Positions 24,186 through 33,366 are shown, numbered from the stretch's first letter. The stretch: DNA of 64,000 bases from JBJXHN01 sp046233135 (GCA_046233135.1 JBJXHN010000004.1:248001-312000); one strand, 5' to 3'. Numbers and translations are program-made. Notes: generated by a model not told the origin, from the letters alone.

Positions 24186-25736
24186 ATGTTCGATGGGCTG
24201 TCCAATCGTCTTGGCGATGTCCTCGACAAGCTGCGCCGGCGGGGATCGCTGACGGAGGCTGATGTCTCTGCTGCGATGCGCGAGGTGCGTGTCGCTCTGC
24301 TGGAAGCGGACGTCGCCCTGCCGGTGGTCAAGGACTTCATCGCCGAGGTCAAGGACCGGGCGGTGGGCCAGGAGGTGCTGCGCTCCGTTTCCCCGGGCCA
24401 GATGGTCGTCAAGATCGTCCACGATGCTCTGGTGGAGACCCTGTCGGGCCAGGATGCGGCGACGGCCCAGGCCGAGGTCGATCCGCTGGCCGTGGGGATC
24501 GAGCTGAACGCCACGCCGCCGGTGCCGGTGCTGATGGTCGGTCTGCAGGGGTCGGGCAAGACCACCACTTCGGCCAAGCTGGCCCTGCGCATCAAGAACC
24601 GCACGCGCAAGAAAGTGCTGATGGCCTCGCTGGACGTTTACCGTCCGGCCGCCCAGAAGCAGCTGGAAGTGCTGGGCACGCAGACGGGCATCGACACCCT
24701 GCCCGTGGTGATGGGGCAGAAGCCGGTCGAGATCGCCAAGCGCGCCATGAAGGTGGGCCGCGAGGGCGGCTACGACGTGGTCATCCTCGACACCGCCGGC
24801 CGCCTGCATATCGACGACGTGCTGATGGACGAGGTCGCCAAGGTCCGCGAGGTCACCAAGCCGCGCGAAACCCTGCTGGTGACCGACGCCATGACCGGTC
24901 AGGACGCGGTGACCATCGCCCGCGAGTTCCACGAAAAGGTCGGCGTGACCGGCATCGTGCTGACCCGGGTGGACGGTGATTCCCGGGGCGGGGCCGCCCT
25001 GTCCATGCGCGCGGTGACCGGCGTGCCCATCAAGCTGATGGGCATGGGCGAAAAGATGGACGCGCTGGAGGCCTTCCATGCCTCGCGCGTGGCCGGCCGC
25101 ATCCTGGGCATGGGCGACGTGGTCTCGCTGGTGGAAAAGGCCGCCGAGACCATCGAGCAGGACAAGGCCGAAAAGCTGGCCAAGCGCCTGGCGGAAGGCA
25201 AGTTCGATCTGGAAGACCTGCTGACGCAGATCCGCCAGATGAAGAAGATGGGCGATATGAAAGGCCTGCTGGGTATGCTGCCCGGCGTGTCGAAGATGCA
25301 GCGGCAGATGGCCGAAGCCCGGATCGACGACAACAAGATCAAGCATCAGGAAGCCATCCTGCTGTCGATGACGCCGAAGGAACGGCAGAACCCGGACCTG
25401 ATCAAGGCGTCGCGCAAGAAGCGCATCGCGCTGGGCTCCGGCACCACGGTTCCCGATGTGAACCGGGTGCTGAAGCAGCATCAGCAGATGGCGGTGATGA
25501 TGAAGCGGGTGAAGAAGGCTGGCGGCCTGAAGTCCCTGCTGGGGGCGATGGGCGGCGGCGGGGCCGATGGCCTGCCCGAGGGCGGCGAGATGCCGGCCGA
25601 TCCGTCCCAGCTGCTGGGTCCGGGCGGCGGCCTGCCGCCGGGCCTTCCGAATTTTGGGGGGGGAATGGGCGGATTGCCGCCCGGCTTCCCCGCCGGTGGG
25701 ATCGGCCGCAAGGCCGGCAAGCGCCGCAAGAAGTAG
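24186..25736 (+). CDS. ffh: Signal recognition particle protein Ffh
   Basis: A 516-residue SRP54 GTPase, somewhat longer than the roughly 450 of E. coli. Its NG domain has GLQGSGKTTTSAKLA, DVYRPAAQKQL, DTAGRLHIDD and TRVDGDSRGG. The methionine-rich M domain (MKKMGDMKGLLGMLPG) binds 4.5S RNA and signal sequences. The C-terminus has an additional Gly/Pro/Met-rich tail (about 60 residues) ending in RKAGKRRKK. It works with FtsY (15371-16672). The start MFDGLSNRLGDVLDKL is the family standard. It heads the conserved cluster ffh-rpsP-rimM-trmD-rplS. Confidence 0.97.
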   Translation: MFDGLSNRLGDVLDKLRRRGSLTEADVSAAMREVRVALLEADVALPVVKDFIAEVKDRAVGQEVLRSVSPGQMVVKIVHDALVETLSGQDAATAQAEVDPLAVGIELNATPPVPVLMVGLQGSGKTTTSAKLALRIKNRTRKKVLMASLDVYRPAAQKQLEVLGTQTGIDTLPVVMGQKPVEIAKRAMKVGREGGYDVVILDTAGRLHIDDVLMDEVAKVREVTKPRETLLVTDAMTGQDAVTIAREFHEKVGVTGIVLTRVDGDSRGGAALSMRAVTGVPIKLMGMGEKMDALEAFHASRVAGRILGMGDVVSLVEKAAETIEQDKAEKLAKRLAEGKFDLEDLLTQIRQMKKMGDMKGLLGMLPGVSKMQRQMAEARIDDNKIKHQEAILLSMTPKERQNPDLIKASRKKRIALGSGTTVPDVNRVLKQHQQMAVMMKRVKKAGGLKSLLGAMGGGGADGLPEGGEMPADPSQLLGPGGGLPPGLPNFGGGMGGLPPGFPAGGIGRKAGKRRKK

Positions 25737-25877
25737 CGGTGCTCGTGAACCAGACGACGGTGGCGGGATCCCTCTCGTCACCACCGAGACCAAGTGTCGC
25801 CAGACATACCTGAATGTCTGAAGACCTTACCAAGCGTCGAAAGACCTTTTGATCCGAGACCAGGAGTAACGAAGACC

Positions 25878-26273
25878 ATGTCCCTGAAGATCCGGCTGGC
25901 CCGCGGCGGTGCCAAGAAGCGCCCGTTCTACCGTATTGTGGTGGCGGACTCCCGCTGCCCCCGCGATGGCCGCTTCATCGAGAAGCTGGGCACCTACAAC
26001 CCGCTGCTGGACGGCGACCATGACCAGCGCGTCGTGGTGAAGGAAGAGCGCCTGAAGTACTGGCTGGGTGTTGGTGCGCAGCCGACCGACCGCGTCGCCC
26101 GCTTCCTCAGCAAGACCGGTGCCGTGGCCGCTCCGGCCATCCCCGAGCAGACCAAGAAGAACCAGCCCAAGGCCAAGGCGCAGGAGCGTCTGCGGGAAGC
26201 CGAGGAACGCGCCAAGGCCGCTGCCGAAGCCGCCGCCGCTGAAGCGGCGGCCGGCGAAGGCGCCGAGGCCTAA
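25878..26273 (+). CDS. rpsP: 30S ribosomal protein S16
   Basis: A 131-residue S16. The family core (MSLKIRLARGGAKKRPFYRI, then DGRFIEKLGTYNPL) spans about 80 residues. It is followed by an extended Ala/Glu/Lys-rich helical tail common in alphaproteobacteria. CAGGAG precedes the ATG. It is needed for early assembly of the small subunit. Confidence 0.98.
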   Translation: MSLKIRLARGGAKKRPFYRIVVADSRCPRDGRFIEKLGTYNPLLDGDHDQRVVVKEERLKYWLGVGAQPTDRVARFLSKTGAVAAPAIPEQTKKNQPKAKAQERLREAEERAKAAAEAAAAEAAAGEGAEA

Positions 26274-26309
26274 GGGACGTCTCGTCCCGGGATTCGGAGC
26301 CAGTCGGTG

Positions 26310-26888
26310 ATGACGGAGCGACTTTGCGTGGGCATGATCGTCGGAGCACATGGGGTGCGCGGCCTGGTACGGGTGAAGCCTTTCACCGACGTGCCCGAGG
26401 ACGTGGCCGCTTATGGCCCCCTGACCGATCAGGCGGGCGCCCGTTCCTTTGTCCTGACACCGAAAAACCGGTCGAAAGGCGTTCTGCTTTGCGCCATCGA
26501 CGGGGTGGACGACCGCACGGCGGTGGAGGCCCTGAAGGGGGTCCGGCTGTATGCGGATCGCTCGGCCCTGGAGGCTGTGGCGCTGGAGGAGGACGAATTC
26601 CTCGCCGCCGATCTGATCGGTCTGGCTGCCGAATGGCCTGATGGCACGGCGCTGGGCACGGTGCGGTCGGTGCAGGACTTCGGAGCGGGCGACGTGCTGG
26701 AAATCACCCTGGCGGCGGCGCCGCGCAGTGTGGTGGTGCCGTTCACCCTGGCCTGCGTGCCGACCATCGACCTGGCCGCCGGCCGGGTGGTGGTGGACCC
26801 GCCGGCCGGCCTGCTGGATGGTCCGGGCGGACTGCCCAAGGCCGCTTCCGAGGGGCAGGACGCCGAAGGCGGGGAGGACTCCCGGTGA
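26310..26888 (+). CDS. rimM: Ribosome maturation factor RimM
   Basis: A 192-residue RimM that helps mature the 30S head through S19. The N-terminal beta-barrel begins CVGMIVGAHGVRGLVRVKPFTD, and the PRC-barrel domain carries the DFGAGDVLEI block. ATG 26310 has GGAG eleven bases upstream; the adjacent GTG at 26307 is possible. Its end overlaps the trmD start (GTGA). Confidence 0.95.
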   Translation: MTERLCVGMIVGAHGVRGLVRVKPFTDVPEDVAAYGPLTDQAGARSFVLTPKNRSKGVLLCAIDGVDDRTAVEALKGVRLYADRSALEAVALEEDEFLAADLIGLAAEWPDGTALGTVRSVQDFGAGDVLEITLAAAPRSVVVPFTLACVPTIDLAAGRVVVDPPAGLLDGPGGLPKAASEGQDAEGGEDSR

Positions 26889-27604
26889 GCTTCCGTGCCG
26901 TCGTGCTGACCCTGTTTCCGGAGATGTTTCCTGGGCCGCTGGGTCATTCCCTTGCCGGGAAGGGCCTGGAGGACGGGCGCTGGTCGCTGGAGTGCGTGGA
27001 CATCCGGGGCTTTGCAACGGACCGCCACCGCACGGTGGACGACAGCCCGTTCGGGGGTGGAGCCGGCATGGTCATGCGCCCGGACGTGGTGGACGCCGCC
27101 ATCGAAGCCGCCTGGCCGAAGGACGGGCCGCTGATCTACCTGACCCCCCGGGGCCGGGTGCTGGATCAGGCGCGCTGCAAGGCCCTGGCGGCGGAGCCGT
27201 CGGTGACCCTGCTGTGCGGGCGCTACGAGGGGATCGACCAGCGGGTGCTCGACACCCGCCCGGTGGAGGAAATCAGCCTTGGCGATTTCGTCCTGTCCGG
27301 CGGCGAGACGGCGGCGATCATGCTGCTCGACGCGGTGGTGCGGCTGTTGCCCGGGGTGATCGGCAAGACCGAAAGCCTGGACGAGGAAAGTTTCGAACGG
27401 GGGCTCCTGGAGTATCCCCACTATACCCGCCCCGCCGAATGGCAGGGGCTGAGCGTGCCGGAGGTCCTGGTCTCCGGTCATCATCAGAAGGTTGCCGCCT
27501 GGCGTCTGGCCCAGGCGGAGGAGATCACCCGCCAGCGGCGTCCGGACCTGTGGGACCGCTATGTCGCTGCCGGGGCCGAGCAAACAAGAGGATGCGGACG
27601 ATGA
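26885..27604 (+). CDS. trmD: tRNA (guanine37-N1)-methyltransferase TrmD
   Basis: A 239-residue SPOUT methyltransferase that makes m1G37. The N-terminal part has DDSPFGGGAGMVMRPD, the knot region has CGRYEGIDQRV and DFVLSGGETAAIMLLDAV, and the C-terminal domain has EYPHYTRPAEWQG. The start is a GTG overlapping rimM, and the stop overlaps the rplS ATG (ATGA), giving strong translational coupling. Confidence 0.97.
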   Translation: MSFRAVVLTLFPEMFPGPLGHSLAGKGLEDGRWSLECVDIRGFATDRHRTVDDSPFGGGAGMVMRPDVVDAAIEAAWPKDGPLIYLTPRGRVLDQARCKALAAEPSVTLLCGRYEGIDQRVLDTRPVEEISLGDFVLSGGETAAIMLLDAVVRLLPGVIGKTESLDEESFERGLLEYPHYTRPAEWQGLSVPEVLVSGHHQKVAAWRLAQAEEITRQRRPDLWDRYVAAGAEQTRGCGR

Positions 27605-28071
27605 ACATCATTGAGCAGCTCGAAAAGGAGCAGATGGACAAGCTCCTGGAAAAGCGGGGCGTTCCCGAATTTTCCCCGGGCGACACCCTGAAGGTCCATG
27701 TGAAGGTCGTTGAAGGGACCCGTGAGCGCGTGCAGGTCTACGAGGGCGTGTGCATCGCCCGCAAGAACGACGCCCTGAACAGCGCCTTCACGGTGCGCAA
27801 GATCTCCTTCGGCGAAGGCGTGGAACGTATCTTCCCGCTGTATGCCCCCACCATCGATCGGATCGAGGTGGTCCGCCGCGGTAAGGTCCGCCGCGCGAAG
27901 CTGTACTACCTGCGCGGCCGTCAGGGCCGGTCTGCCCGTATCGTCGAGGACACCAACGCCACGCAGAAGGCGCTGGCCCACGAGCGCGAAGTCGCCCGGG
28001 TCCGCAAGGAAGCCGGTATGGACGTCAAGAAGACCAAGCCTCAGGACGTCAAGCCGAAGAAGAAGAAGTAA
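27601..28071 (+). CDS. rplS: 50S ribosomal protein L19
   Basis: A 156-residue L19 with the core FSPGDTLKVHVKVVEGTRER and RRGKVRRAKLYYLRGRQGRSARI, at the 30S-50S interface. A Lys-rich C-terminal tail extends it beyond the usual 115 residues, as in other alphaproteobacteria. The ATG overlaps the trmD stop. Confidence 0.98.
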   Translation: MNIIEQLEKEQMDKLLEKRGVPEFSPGDTLKVHVKVVEGTRERVQVYEGVCIARKNDALNSAFTVRKISFGEGVERIFPLYAPTIDRIEVVRRGKVRRAKLYYLRGRQGRSARIVEDTNATQKALAHEREVARVRKEAGMDVKKTKPQDVKPKKKK

Positions 28072-28105
28072 GGGGCCTGCGGCGACCGCCGCATCCCCTC
28101 TTATC
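28072..28105 (+). terminator. Possible weak terminator after rplS
   Basis: GCGGCG-acc-CGCCGC-type pairing flanked by GGGG and CCCC, followed by TCTTAT. The stem is strong but the T tract is poor, so it may be a partial terminator or a processing site. Confidence 0.4.
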
Positions 28106-28122
28106 GTCCGCAGGACGCCTTA

Positions 28123-28197
28123 CCCTTGCCGGTCTCCCTGGCACCGTTTATGGCTTAGCGCACTTAAGCATGAACCGGTGCGAGGGTCCGGCAAGGG
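28123..28197 (+). promoter_or_regulatory. Nested hairpin in the leuC leader
   Basis: Three concentric complementary pairs lie 27 bp upstream of leuC: CCCTTGCCGG (28123-28132) with CCGGCAAGGG (28188-28197), GCACCG (28141-28146) with CGGTGC (28176-28181), and GCTTA (28153-28157) with TAAGC (28165-28169). The result is one long interrupted stem of about 75 nt. No leucine-rich leader peptide or T tract accompanies it. It could regulate leuCDB as an RNA element, or the outer arms could be DNA operator halves. Confidence 0.55.
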
Positions 28198-28224
28198 CCT
28201 CGCTGATCAGGGAGCCGAGACGCC

Positions 28225-29649
28225 ATGGCCAAGCCCACCACGCTTTTTGACAAGATCTGGCAGAGTCACCTGGTTGATATCCAGGAAGACGGGACCTGCC
28301 TGATCTACATCGACCGCCACCTGGTGCATGAAGTGACCAGCCCGCAGGCGTTCGAGGGTCTGCGCATGGCGGGTCGCAAGGTGCGCCGGCCGACCGGAAC
28401 CCTGCTGGTGGCCGACCACAACGTGCCGACCACCGACCGCACCAAGGGGATCGAGGACGAAGAAAGCCGGATCCAGGTGGAAACCCTGGAATCCAACGCC
28501 AAGGACTTCGCCCTGCCTTACTTCCCCATGGATGATATCCGCCAGGGGATCGTGCACATCGTCGGCCCCGAACAGGGCTTCACCCTGCCCGGCGGCACCA
28601 TCGTTTGCGGGGATTCCCACACCTCCACCCATGGGGCCTTCGGGGCGCTGGCCTTCGGCATCGGCACCAGCGAGGTGGAACATGTCCTCGCCACCCAGAC
28701 GCTGCTGCAGAAGCCGGCCAAGAACATGCTGGTCCGCGTTGACGGCGCGTTGCCGCCGGGCGTGACCGCCAAGGACCTGGTGCTCGCGGTGATCGGCCAG
28801 ATCGGCACCGCCGGCGGCACCGGCCACGTCATCGAATACGCCGGCGAGGCGATCCGCAGCCTGTCGATGGAAGGCCGCATGACGGTCTGCAACATGACCA
28901 TCGAAGGCGGTGCCCGCGCCGGCCTGATCGCGCCCGACGAAACCACCTTCGACTACTTGAAGGGCCGTCCGATGGCGCCGAAGGGCGCGACCTGGGAAGC
29001 CGCCGTGGCCTACTGGAAGACCCTGAAGACCGACGAGGGCGCGACCTTCGACAAGACCATCGTCATTGACGCCACCAAGCTGGAACCGATGGTGTCCTGG
29101 GGCACCAGCCCGGAAAACGTGGCGCCGATCAGCGCCGTGGTGCCCAATCCCGCCGATGCCGGCGATGCGGGCAAGCAGGCCGCCTGGGAACGCTCGCTGG
29201 CCTATATGGACCTGACCCCGGGCACCCCGCTGCAAGAGGTCAAGGTGGACAAGGTGTTCATCGGCTCCTGCACCAACGGCCGGATCGAAGATCTGCGCGC
29301 CGCCGCGTCCATCGCCAAGGGCCGCAAGGTCGATGCTTCCGTCGGCGCCATCGTCGTGCCGGGGTCCGGGCTGGTGAAGGAACAGGCCGAGGCCGAGGGC
29401 CTGGACAAGATCTTCCTCGAAGCGGGCTTCGAATGGCGGGAACCGGGCTGCTCCATGTGCCTGGCCATGAACGCCGACAAGCTGGCGCCGGGCGAGCGTT
29501 GCGCCTCGACCTCGAATCGCAACTTCGAAGGCCGTCAGGGCCGGGGGGGCCGCACCCATCTGGTCAGCCCGGAAATGGCCGCCGCCGCGGCGGTGACCGG
29601 ATATCTGACCGATGTGCGCAAGTTGATGGCGGAAGCGGTGTCCGCGTGA
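28225..29649 (+). CDS. leuC: 3-isopropylmalate dehydratase large subunit
   Basis: A 474-residue aconitase-superfamily subunit that, with LeuD, isomerises 2- to 3-isopropylmalate in leucine synthesis. The [4Fe-4S] cysteines are in GSCTNGRIEDLR and EPGCSMCLAMN. CGDSHTSTHGAFG and SNRNFEGRQG are family signatures. ATG 28225 has GGGAG eleven bases upstream. It heads leuC-leuD-leuB; leuA is not nearby. Confidence 0.98.
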   Translation: MAKPTTLFDKIWQSHLVDIQEDGTCLIYIDRHLVHEVTSPQAFEGLRMAGRKVRRPTGTLLVADHNVPTTDRTKGIEDEESRIQVETLESNAKDFALPYFPMDDIRQGIVHIVGPEQGFTLPGGTIVCGDSHTSTHGAFGALAFGIGTSEVEHVLATQTLLQKPAKNMLVRVDGALPPGVTAKDLVLAVIGQIGTAGGTGHVIEYAGEAIRSLSMEGRMTVCNMTIEGGARAGLIAPDETTFDYLKGRPMAPKGATWEAAVAYWKTLKTDEGATFDKTIVIDATKLEPMVSWGTSPENVAPISAVVPNPADAGDAGKQAAWERSLAYMDLTPGTPLQEVKVDKVFIGSCTNGRIEDLRAAASIAKGRKVDASVGAIVVPGSGLVKEQAEAEGLDKIFLEAGFEWREPGCSMCLAMNADKLAPGERCASTSNRNFEGRQGRGGRTHLVSPEMAAAAAVTGYLTDVRKLMAEAVSA

Positions 29650-29676
29650 ACGCGGCCGATCAGGAGGAAATGAGAC

Positions 29677-30306
29677 ATGGATAAGTTCACGGTCCTGACC
29701 GGTGTTGCCGCGCCGATGCCGCTGATCAACATCGACACGGACATGATCATCCCCAAGCAGTTCCTGAAGACCATCAAGCGGACGGGTCTGGGGGTGAATC
29801 TCTTCACCGAAATGCGCTATGACGATGCCGGGAACGAAAACCCCGACTTCGTGCTGAACAAGCCGGCCTATCGCAACGCCACCATCCTGGTGGCCGGCGA
29901 CAACTTCGGCTGCGGTTCGTCCCGCGAGCACGCCCCCTGGGCGTTGCTGGACTTCGGCATCCGCTGCGTCATCGCGCCGAGCTTTGCCGACATCTTCTAT
30001 AACAACTGCTTCAAGAACGGCATCCTGCCCATCCCGCTGCCCCAGGCCGAGGTGGACAAGCTGATGGAAGACGCCCAGCGCGGCGCCAATGCCACCGTGA
30101 CCGTGGACCTGGAAAAGCAGGTGATCACCGGTCCGGACGGCGGCTCCATCCCGTTCGAGATCGATCCGTTCCGCAAGCACTGCCTGCTGAACGGCCTGGA
30201 CGACGTCGCCCTGACCCTGCAGAAGGACGCGCAGATCGCCGGCTTCGAAGGCCAGCGCGAGACCCAGTATCCCTGGCTGACCGGCGGCGCGCAGCTTCCC
30301 GGCTGA
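29677..30306 (+). CDS. leuD: 3-isopropylmalate dehydratase small subunit
   Basis: A 209-residue swivel-domain subunit with the diagnostic INIDTDMIIPKQFLKTI, FGCGSSREHAPWAL and SFADIFYNNCFKNGILPI. An AGGAGGAA ribosome binding site lies 27 bp after leuC. It forms the active isomerase with LeuC. Confidence 0.98.
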   Translation: MDKFTVLTGVAAPMPLINIDTDMIIPKQFLKTIKRTGLGVNLFTEMRYDDAGNENPDFVLNKPAYRNATILVAGDNFGCGSSREHAPWALLDFGIRCVIAPSFADIFYNNCFKNGILPIPLPQAEVDKLMEDAQRGANATVTVDLEKQVITGPDGGSIPFEIDPFRKHCLLNGLDDVALTLQKDAQIAGFEGQRETQYPWLTGGAQLPG

Positions 30307-30344
30307 GACGACGGCGACGGCTCCAGAATGGTTGTATGACGGGT

Positions 30345-30378
30345 CACGGACCGGGGGAGGGGGCTTCTCCGGTCCGTG
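30345..30378 (+). terminator. Hairpin between leuD and leuB
   Basis: A perfect 10-bp stem, CACGGACCGG (30345-30354) and CCGGTCCGTG (30369-30378), with a 14-nt loop. A run of six Ts lies only at 30405-30410, about 26 nt after the stem, so it may be an mRNA-processing or partial-termination site rather than a full terminator. Confidence 0.5.
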
Positions 30379-30452
30379 GTCTGACCAGCCTGCCCGACGG
30401 ATCCTTTTTTCTCCCCGCCTTTCCAATCATGGTTTTCAACGAGGAAACGATC

Positions 30453-31565
30453 ATGCCCTCCACCAAGAAGCTTCTGTTCCTGCCCGGCGACGGCATCGGC
30501 CCCGAAGTGATGGGCCAGGTGCGCCGCATCATCGACTGGCTGAATGCGTCGGGCCGGACGGCCTTCGAGGTGGAAGAGGATCTGGTCGGCGGCGCGGCCT
30601 ATGATGCCCATGGCACCCCGCTGCATGACAAGACGATGGCCCTGGCCCTGGATGCCGATGCGGTGCTGCTGGGCGCGGTGGGCGGTCCCAAGTGGGACGA
30701 CCTGGACTTCTCGGTGAAGCCCGAACGCGGCCTGCTGCGCCTGCGCAAGGAAATGGCCCTGTTCGCCAACCTGCGTCCGGCGCTGGTCTTCGACGCCCTG
30801 GCCGAAGCCTCCACGCTGAAGACCGATCTGGTGGCCGGCCTGGACATCATGATCGTGCGCGAACTGACCGGCGGCGTGTACTTCGGCGAACCCCGGGGGA
30901 TCAGCGACCTGCCCAACGGTGAGCGGCGCGGCGTCAACACCCAGGTCTACGACACCCACGAAATCGTCCGGGTGGCTCATGTGGCCTATGACCTGGCCAT
31001 GAAGCGCGGCAAGAAGCTGTGCAGCGTGGAAAAGGCCAACGTCATGGAATCGGGCATCCTGTGGCGCGAGGAAGTGACCAAGCTGTCCCCGGAATACCCC
31101 GACGTGGCGCTGTCCCACATGTATGCCGATAACTGCGCCATGCAGCTGGTGCGCCAGCCCAAGCAGTTCGACGTGATCGTCACCGACAACCTGTTCGGCG
31201 ACCTGCTTAGCGATTGCGCGGCGATGCTGACCGGTTCCCTGGGCATGCTGCCGTCCGCCAGCCTGGGCGCGGCCGACGAGAAGACCGGCCAGCGCAAGGC
31301 CATGTACGAGCCGGTGCACGGCTCCGCGCCGGATATCGCCGGCCAGGGCAAGGCCAACCCGCTGGCCACCGTGCTCAGCTTCTCGATGGCGCTGCGCTAT
31401 TCCTTCGACATGGCCGCCGAGGCCGATCTGGTGGACAACGCCGCCAAGGCGGTTCTGGATTCCGGCCTGCGCACCGGCGACATCATGCAGCCGGGCATGA
31501 CCCTGGCGGGCACCGAAGCCATGGGCGATGCCCTGATTGCCCAGATGGAAAAGCTGGCCGGCTGA
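30453..31565 (+). CDS. leuB: 3-isopropylmalate dehydrogenase
   Basis: A 370-residue NAD-dependent beta-decarboxylating dehydrogenase, the normal family length. It has LFLPGDGIGPEVM, RELTGGVYFGEPRG, the active-site region VTDNLFGDLLSDCAAML, and GSAPDIAGQGKANP. ATG 30453 with GAGGAA seven bases upstream is preferred over ATG 30429. It oxidises 3-isopropylmalate in leucine synthesis. It is separated from leuD by 146 bp containing a hairpin. Confidence 0.97.
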   Translation: MPSTKKLLFLPGDGIGPEVMGQVRRIIDWLNASGRTAFEVEEDLVGGAAYDAHGTPLHDKTMALALDADAVLLGAVGGPKWDDLDFSVKPERGLLRLRKEMALFANLRPALVFDALAEASTLKTDLVAGLDIMIVRELTGGVYFGEPRGISDLPNGERRGVNTQVYDTHEIVRVAHVAYDLAMKRGKKLCSVEKANVMESGILWREEVTKLSPEYPDVALSHMYADNCAMQLVRQPKQFDVIVTDNLFGDLLSDCAAMLTGSLGMLPSASLGAADEKTGQRKAMYEPVHGSAPDIAGQGKANPLATVLSFSMALRYSFDMAAEADLVDNAAKAVLDSGLRTGDIMQPGMTLAGTEAMGDALIAQMEKLAG

Positions 31566-31596
31566 TCCGTCTGCGGGTTCGCTGATCGAGCCTAAA

Positions 31597-31640
31597 AAAA
31601 CGCCGCCTCGGCTGATCGGACCGGGGCGGCGTTTTGCATT
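31597..31640. terminator. Bidirectional terminator between leuB and the LysE gene
   Basis: AAAACGCCGCCTCGG (31597-31611) pairs with CCGGGGCGGCGTTTT (31621-31635), a 15-bp stem with one G-T wobble and a 9-nt loop. T-rich tracts follow on both strands, serving leuB (plus) and the convergent LysE-family gene (minus). Confidence 0.92.
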
Positions 31641-31667
31641 TGATGGAAAGGAGAAACAGAGGCGCTT

Positions 31668-32294
31668 TCAGCGGCCTTCTTCCAGGGCCAGCTTCAGGCC
31701 CAGGGCGGCGAAGGCGCCGGCGAAGGAGCGCCGCATCCAGGTCAGGATCCCCGGTCGTGTCGTCAGGTGGCGGCGGATTCCGGCGGCGCCGGCACCATAG
31801 AGCACGAAGACGGCGAAGGTCAGGGCCATGAAGGTTGCGCTCATCTCCAGCATGCGCATCAGCGGCTGGGGCTCGCCGACCGCCAGGAACTGGGGCAGGA
31901 AGGCGAGGAAGAACAGCGACAGCTTGGGGTTCAGGATGTTGATCAGGATTGCGGTGGTGATGATCCGCCCCTTGGAGCGCGGCGACGGGCGGTCCTGTGC
32001 GGCATCGTCGATGTCCAGGGTGCCTTTGTCCCGCAAGGTCTTCCAGGCCATGTACAGAAGATAGGCCACGCCGGCGTATTTCAGTCCCTGGAAGGCGAGC
32101 GCGCTGGTGTGCAGCAGGGCCGCCAGCCCGGTGATGGCGGCCAGCATGTGCGGTACGATCCCCAGCGTGCAGCCGAAAGCGGCGGCCACGCTGGCCGCCC
32201 CGCCCCGTGTCAGGCCGGTGGCCAGGGTGTACAGCACGCCGGTGCCGGGAATCAGCACGACCACCAGGGCCGTCAGCAGGAAATCGACAGACAT
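31668..32294 (-). CDS. LysE/RhtB family exporter
   Basis: A 208-residue inner-membrane protein with five to six hydrophobic helices. It has the family start (VVVLIPGTGVLYTLATGLTRG, where PGP is PGT) and the second block INILNPKLSLFFLAFLPQF. It probably exports an amino acid or related solute; lying next to the leucine genes hints at a branched-chain product, but this is guilt by proximity. It is single-gene, with a shared terminator downstream. Confidence 0.88.
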   Translation of the reverse strand: MSVDFLLTALVVVLIPGTGVLYTLATGLTRGGAASVAAAFGCTLGIVPHMLAAITGLAALLHTSALAFQGLKYAGVAYLLYMAWKTLRDKGTLDIDDAAQDRPSPRSKGRIITTAILINILNPKLSLFFLAFLPQFLAVGEPQPLMRMLEMSATFMALTFAVFVLYGAGAAGIRRHLTTRPGILTWMRRSFAGAFAALGLKLALEEGR

Positions 32295-32370
32295 GGGGGA
32301 GCCCCCTCCACAGTTCTGAAAACGGCATGAGTGTAGGCCGGGGCGGGTCGTCTGTCGCCTGTTCTGCGCA

Positions 32371-33366
32371 TTACGCCCGGCTTTTGCGCCAGATATCCAG
32401 GTCCAGGCGCCAGGTCTGGCCGTTCATCGGCGGGCCGAAGCGGGTGTGCGGTTCCGCGCTTTCCAGAACGAAGCCCTGGCCTTCATAGATCCGCCGGGCG
32501 CTGTGCAGGACGTCGTTGGTCCACAGCACCACCGAGCGGTATCCGGCGGCGATGGCGAAATGCAGGCTTTCCACCACCAGGGTCCGGCCGATCCCCAACC
32601 CCCGGGCCGAGGGTTCGACCAGCAGCAGGCGCAGGCGGGCTTCGGTATCGTTTTCGCGCACCAGGACCAGGCTGCCGACCCGCTCGCCGTCCCGCTCGGC
32701 GATCCAGCAGTGGTCCTTGCGGGGTTCGAAATCGCGCAGGAACTGGGCGGCGATCTCCGCCACCAGGGTTTCGAAGGCGCCACTCCAGCCGTAGTCGCGG
32801 GTATAGCGCTCCCCATGGCGCTGGATGACCCAGCCGATGTCGCCGGGCCGGTGCGGACGCAGGATGAACGGCACGGCAGCGGCCGCTTCCCCGGCGGACG
32901 CGGGGGCCAGCAGCCGTTCGATCCGCCCCATGGCCGTGACCAGGGTCTGCTGCTCCTCATCGGACAGGGGGGCGAGCAGGGCTGTGATGTCGGCACTGGA
33001 CCGCGCATCGAAGTCCGCCCGCGCCTGGATCCCTGCCGGGGTCAGGTGCAGCAGGCTGCGGCGGGCGTCGGTGCCGCTGGGGGATTTCTTCAGCAGGCCC
33101 TGTTTGCGGAACTTGGTGAGGATGCGGCTGAGGTAGCCTCCGTCCAGACCCAGCACGCGGGCGAGATCGCTGGCGCTCCACTCCGCCGCTGTGCCCAGCT
33201 CGTAGAGCACGCGCATCTCGGTCAGGGAATAGGGGCTTTTCAGCAGGCCTTCCTGAAGCAGGCCAATATGGCGGGTATAGAAGCGGTTGAAGGCGCGGAC
33301 GGCCAGAACGCGGGCTTGGCCCGGGTCTTCGGGGGCCGTGTGTTCGAGGGGAGGGACAGGCGACAT
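32371..33366 (-). CDS. MarR-GNAT fusion regulator/acetyltransferase
   Basis: A 331-residue two-domain protein. A winged-helix MarR domain (about residues 20-140; LTEMRVLYELGTAAEWSASD, GYLSRILTKFRKQGLLKK, DARRSLLHLT) is fused to a GNAT acetyltransferase (about 165-330; LLLVEPSARGLGIGRTLV). ATG 33366 has GGAG nine bases upstream; ATG 33408 would add 14 residues but has no ribosome binding site. This fusion is known in actinobacteria and proteobacteria, with unknown ligands. A short palindrome about 50 bp upstream may be its own operator. Confidence 0.9.
   Translation of the reverse strand: MSPVPPLEHTAPEDPGQARVLAVRAFNRFYTRHIGLLQEGLLKSPYSLTEMRVLYELGTAAEWSASDLARVLGLDGGYLSRILTKFRKQGLLKKSPSGTDARRSLLHLTPAGIQARADFDARSSADITALLAPLSDEEQQTLVTAMGRIERLLAPASAGEAAAAVPFILRPHRPGDIGWVIQRHGERYTRDYGWSGAFETLVAEIAAQFLRDFEPRKDHCWIAERDGERVGSLVLVRENDTEARLRLLLVEPSARGLGIGRTLVVESLHFAIAAGYRSVVLWTNDVLHSARRIYEGQGFVLESAEPHTRFGPPMNGQTWRLDLDIWRKSRA

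Noticed and set aside
28170..28224. A leucine leader peptide in front of leuC
   Set aside because: The short frames here contain no run of Leu codons, and one starting at 28170 reads on without a stop, so classical attenuation is not supported.
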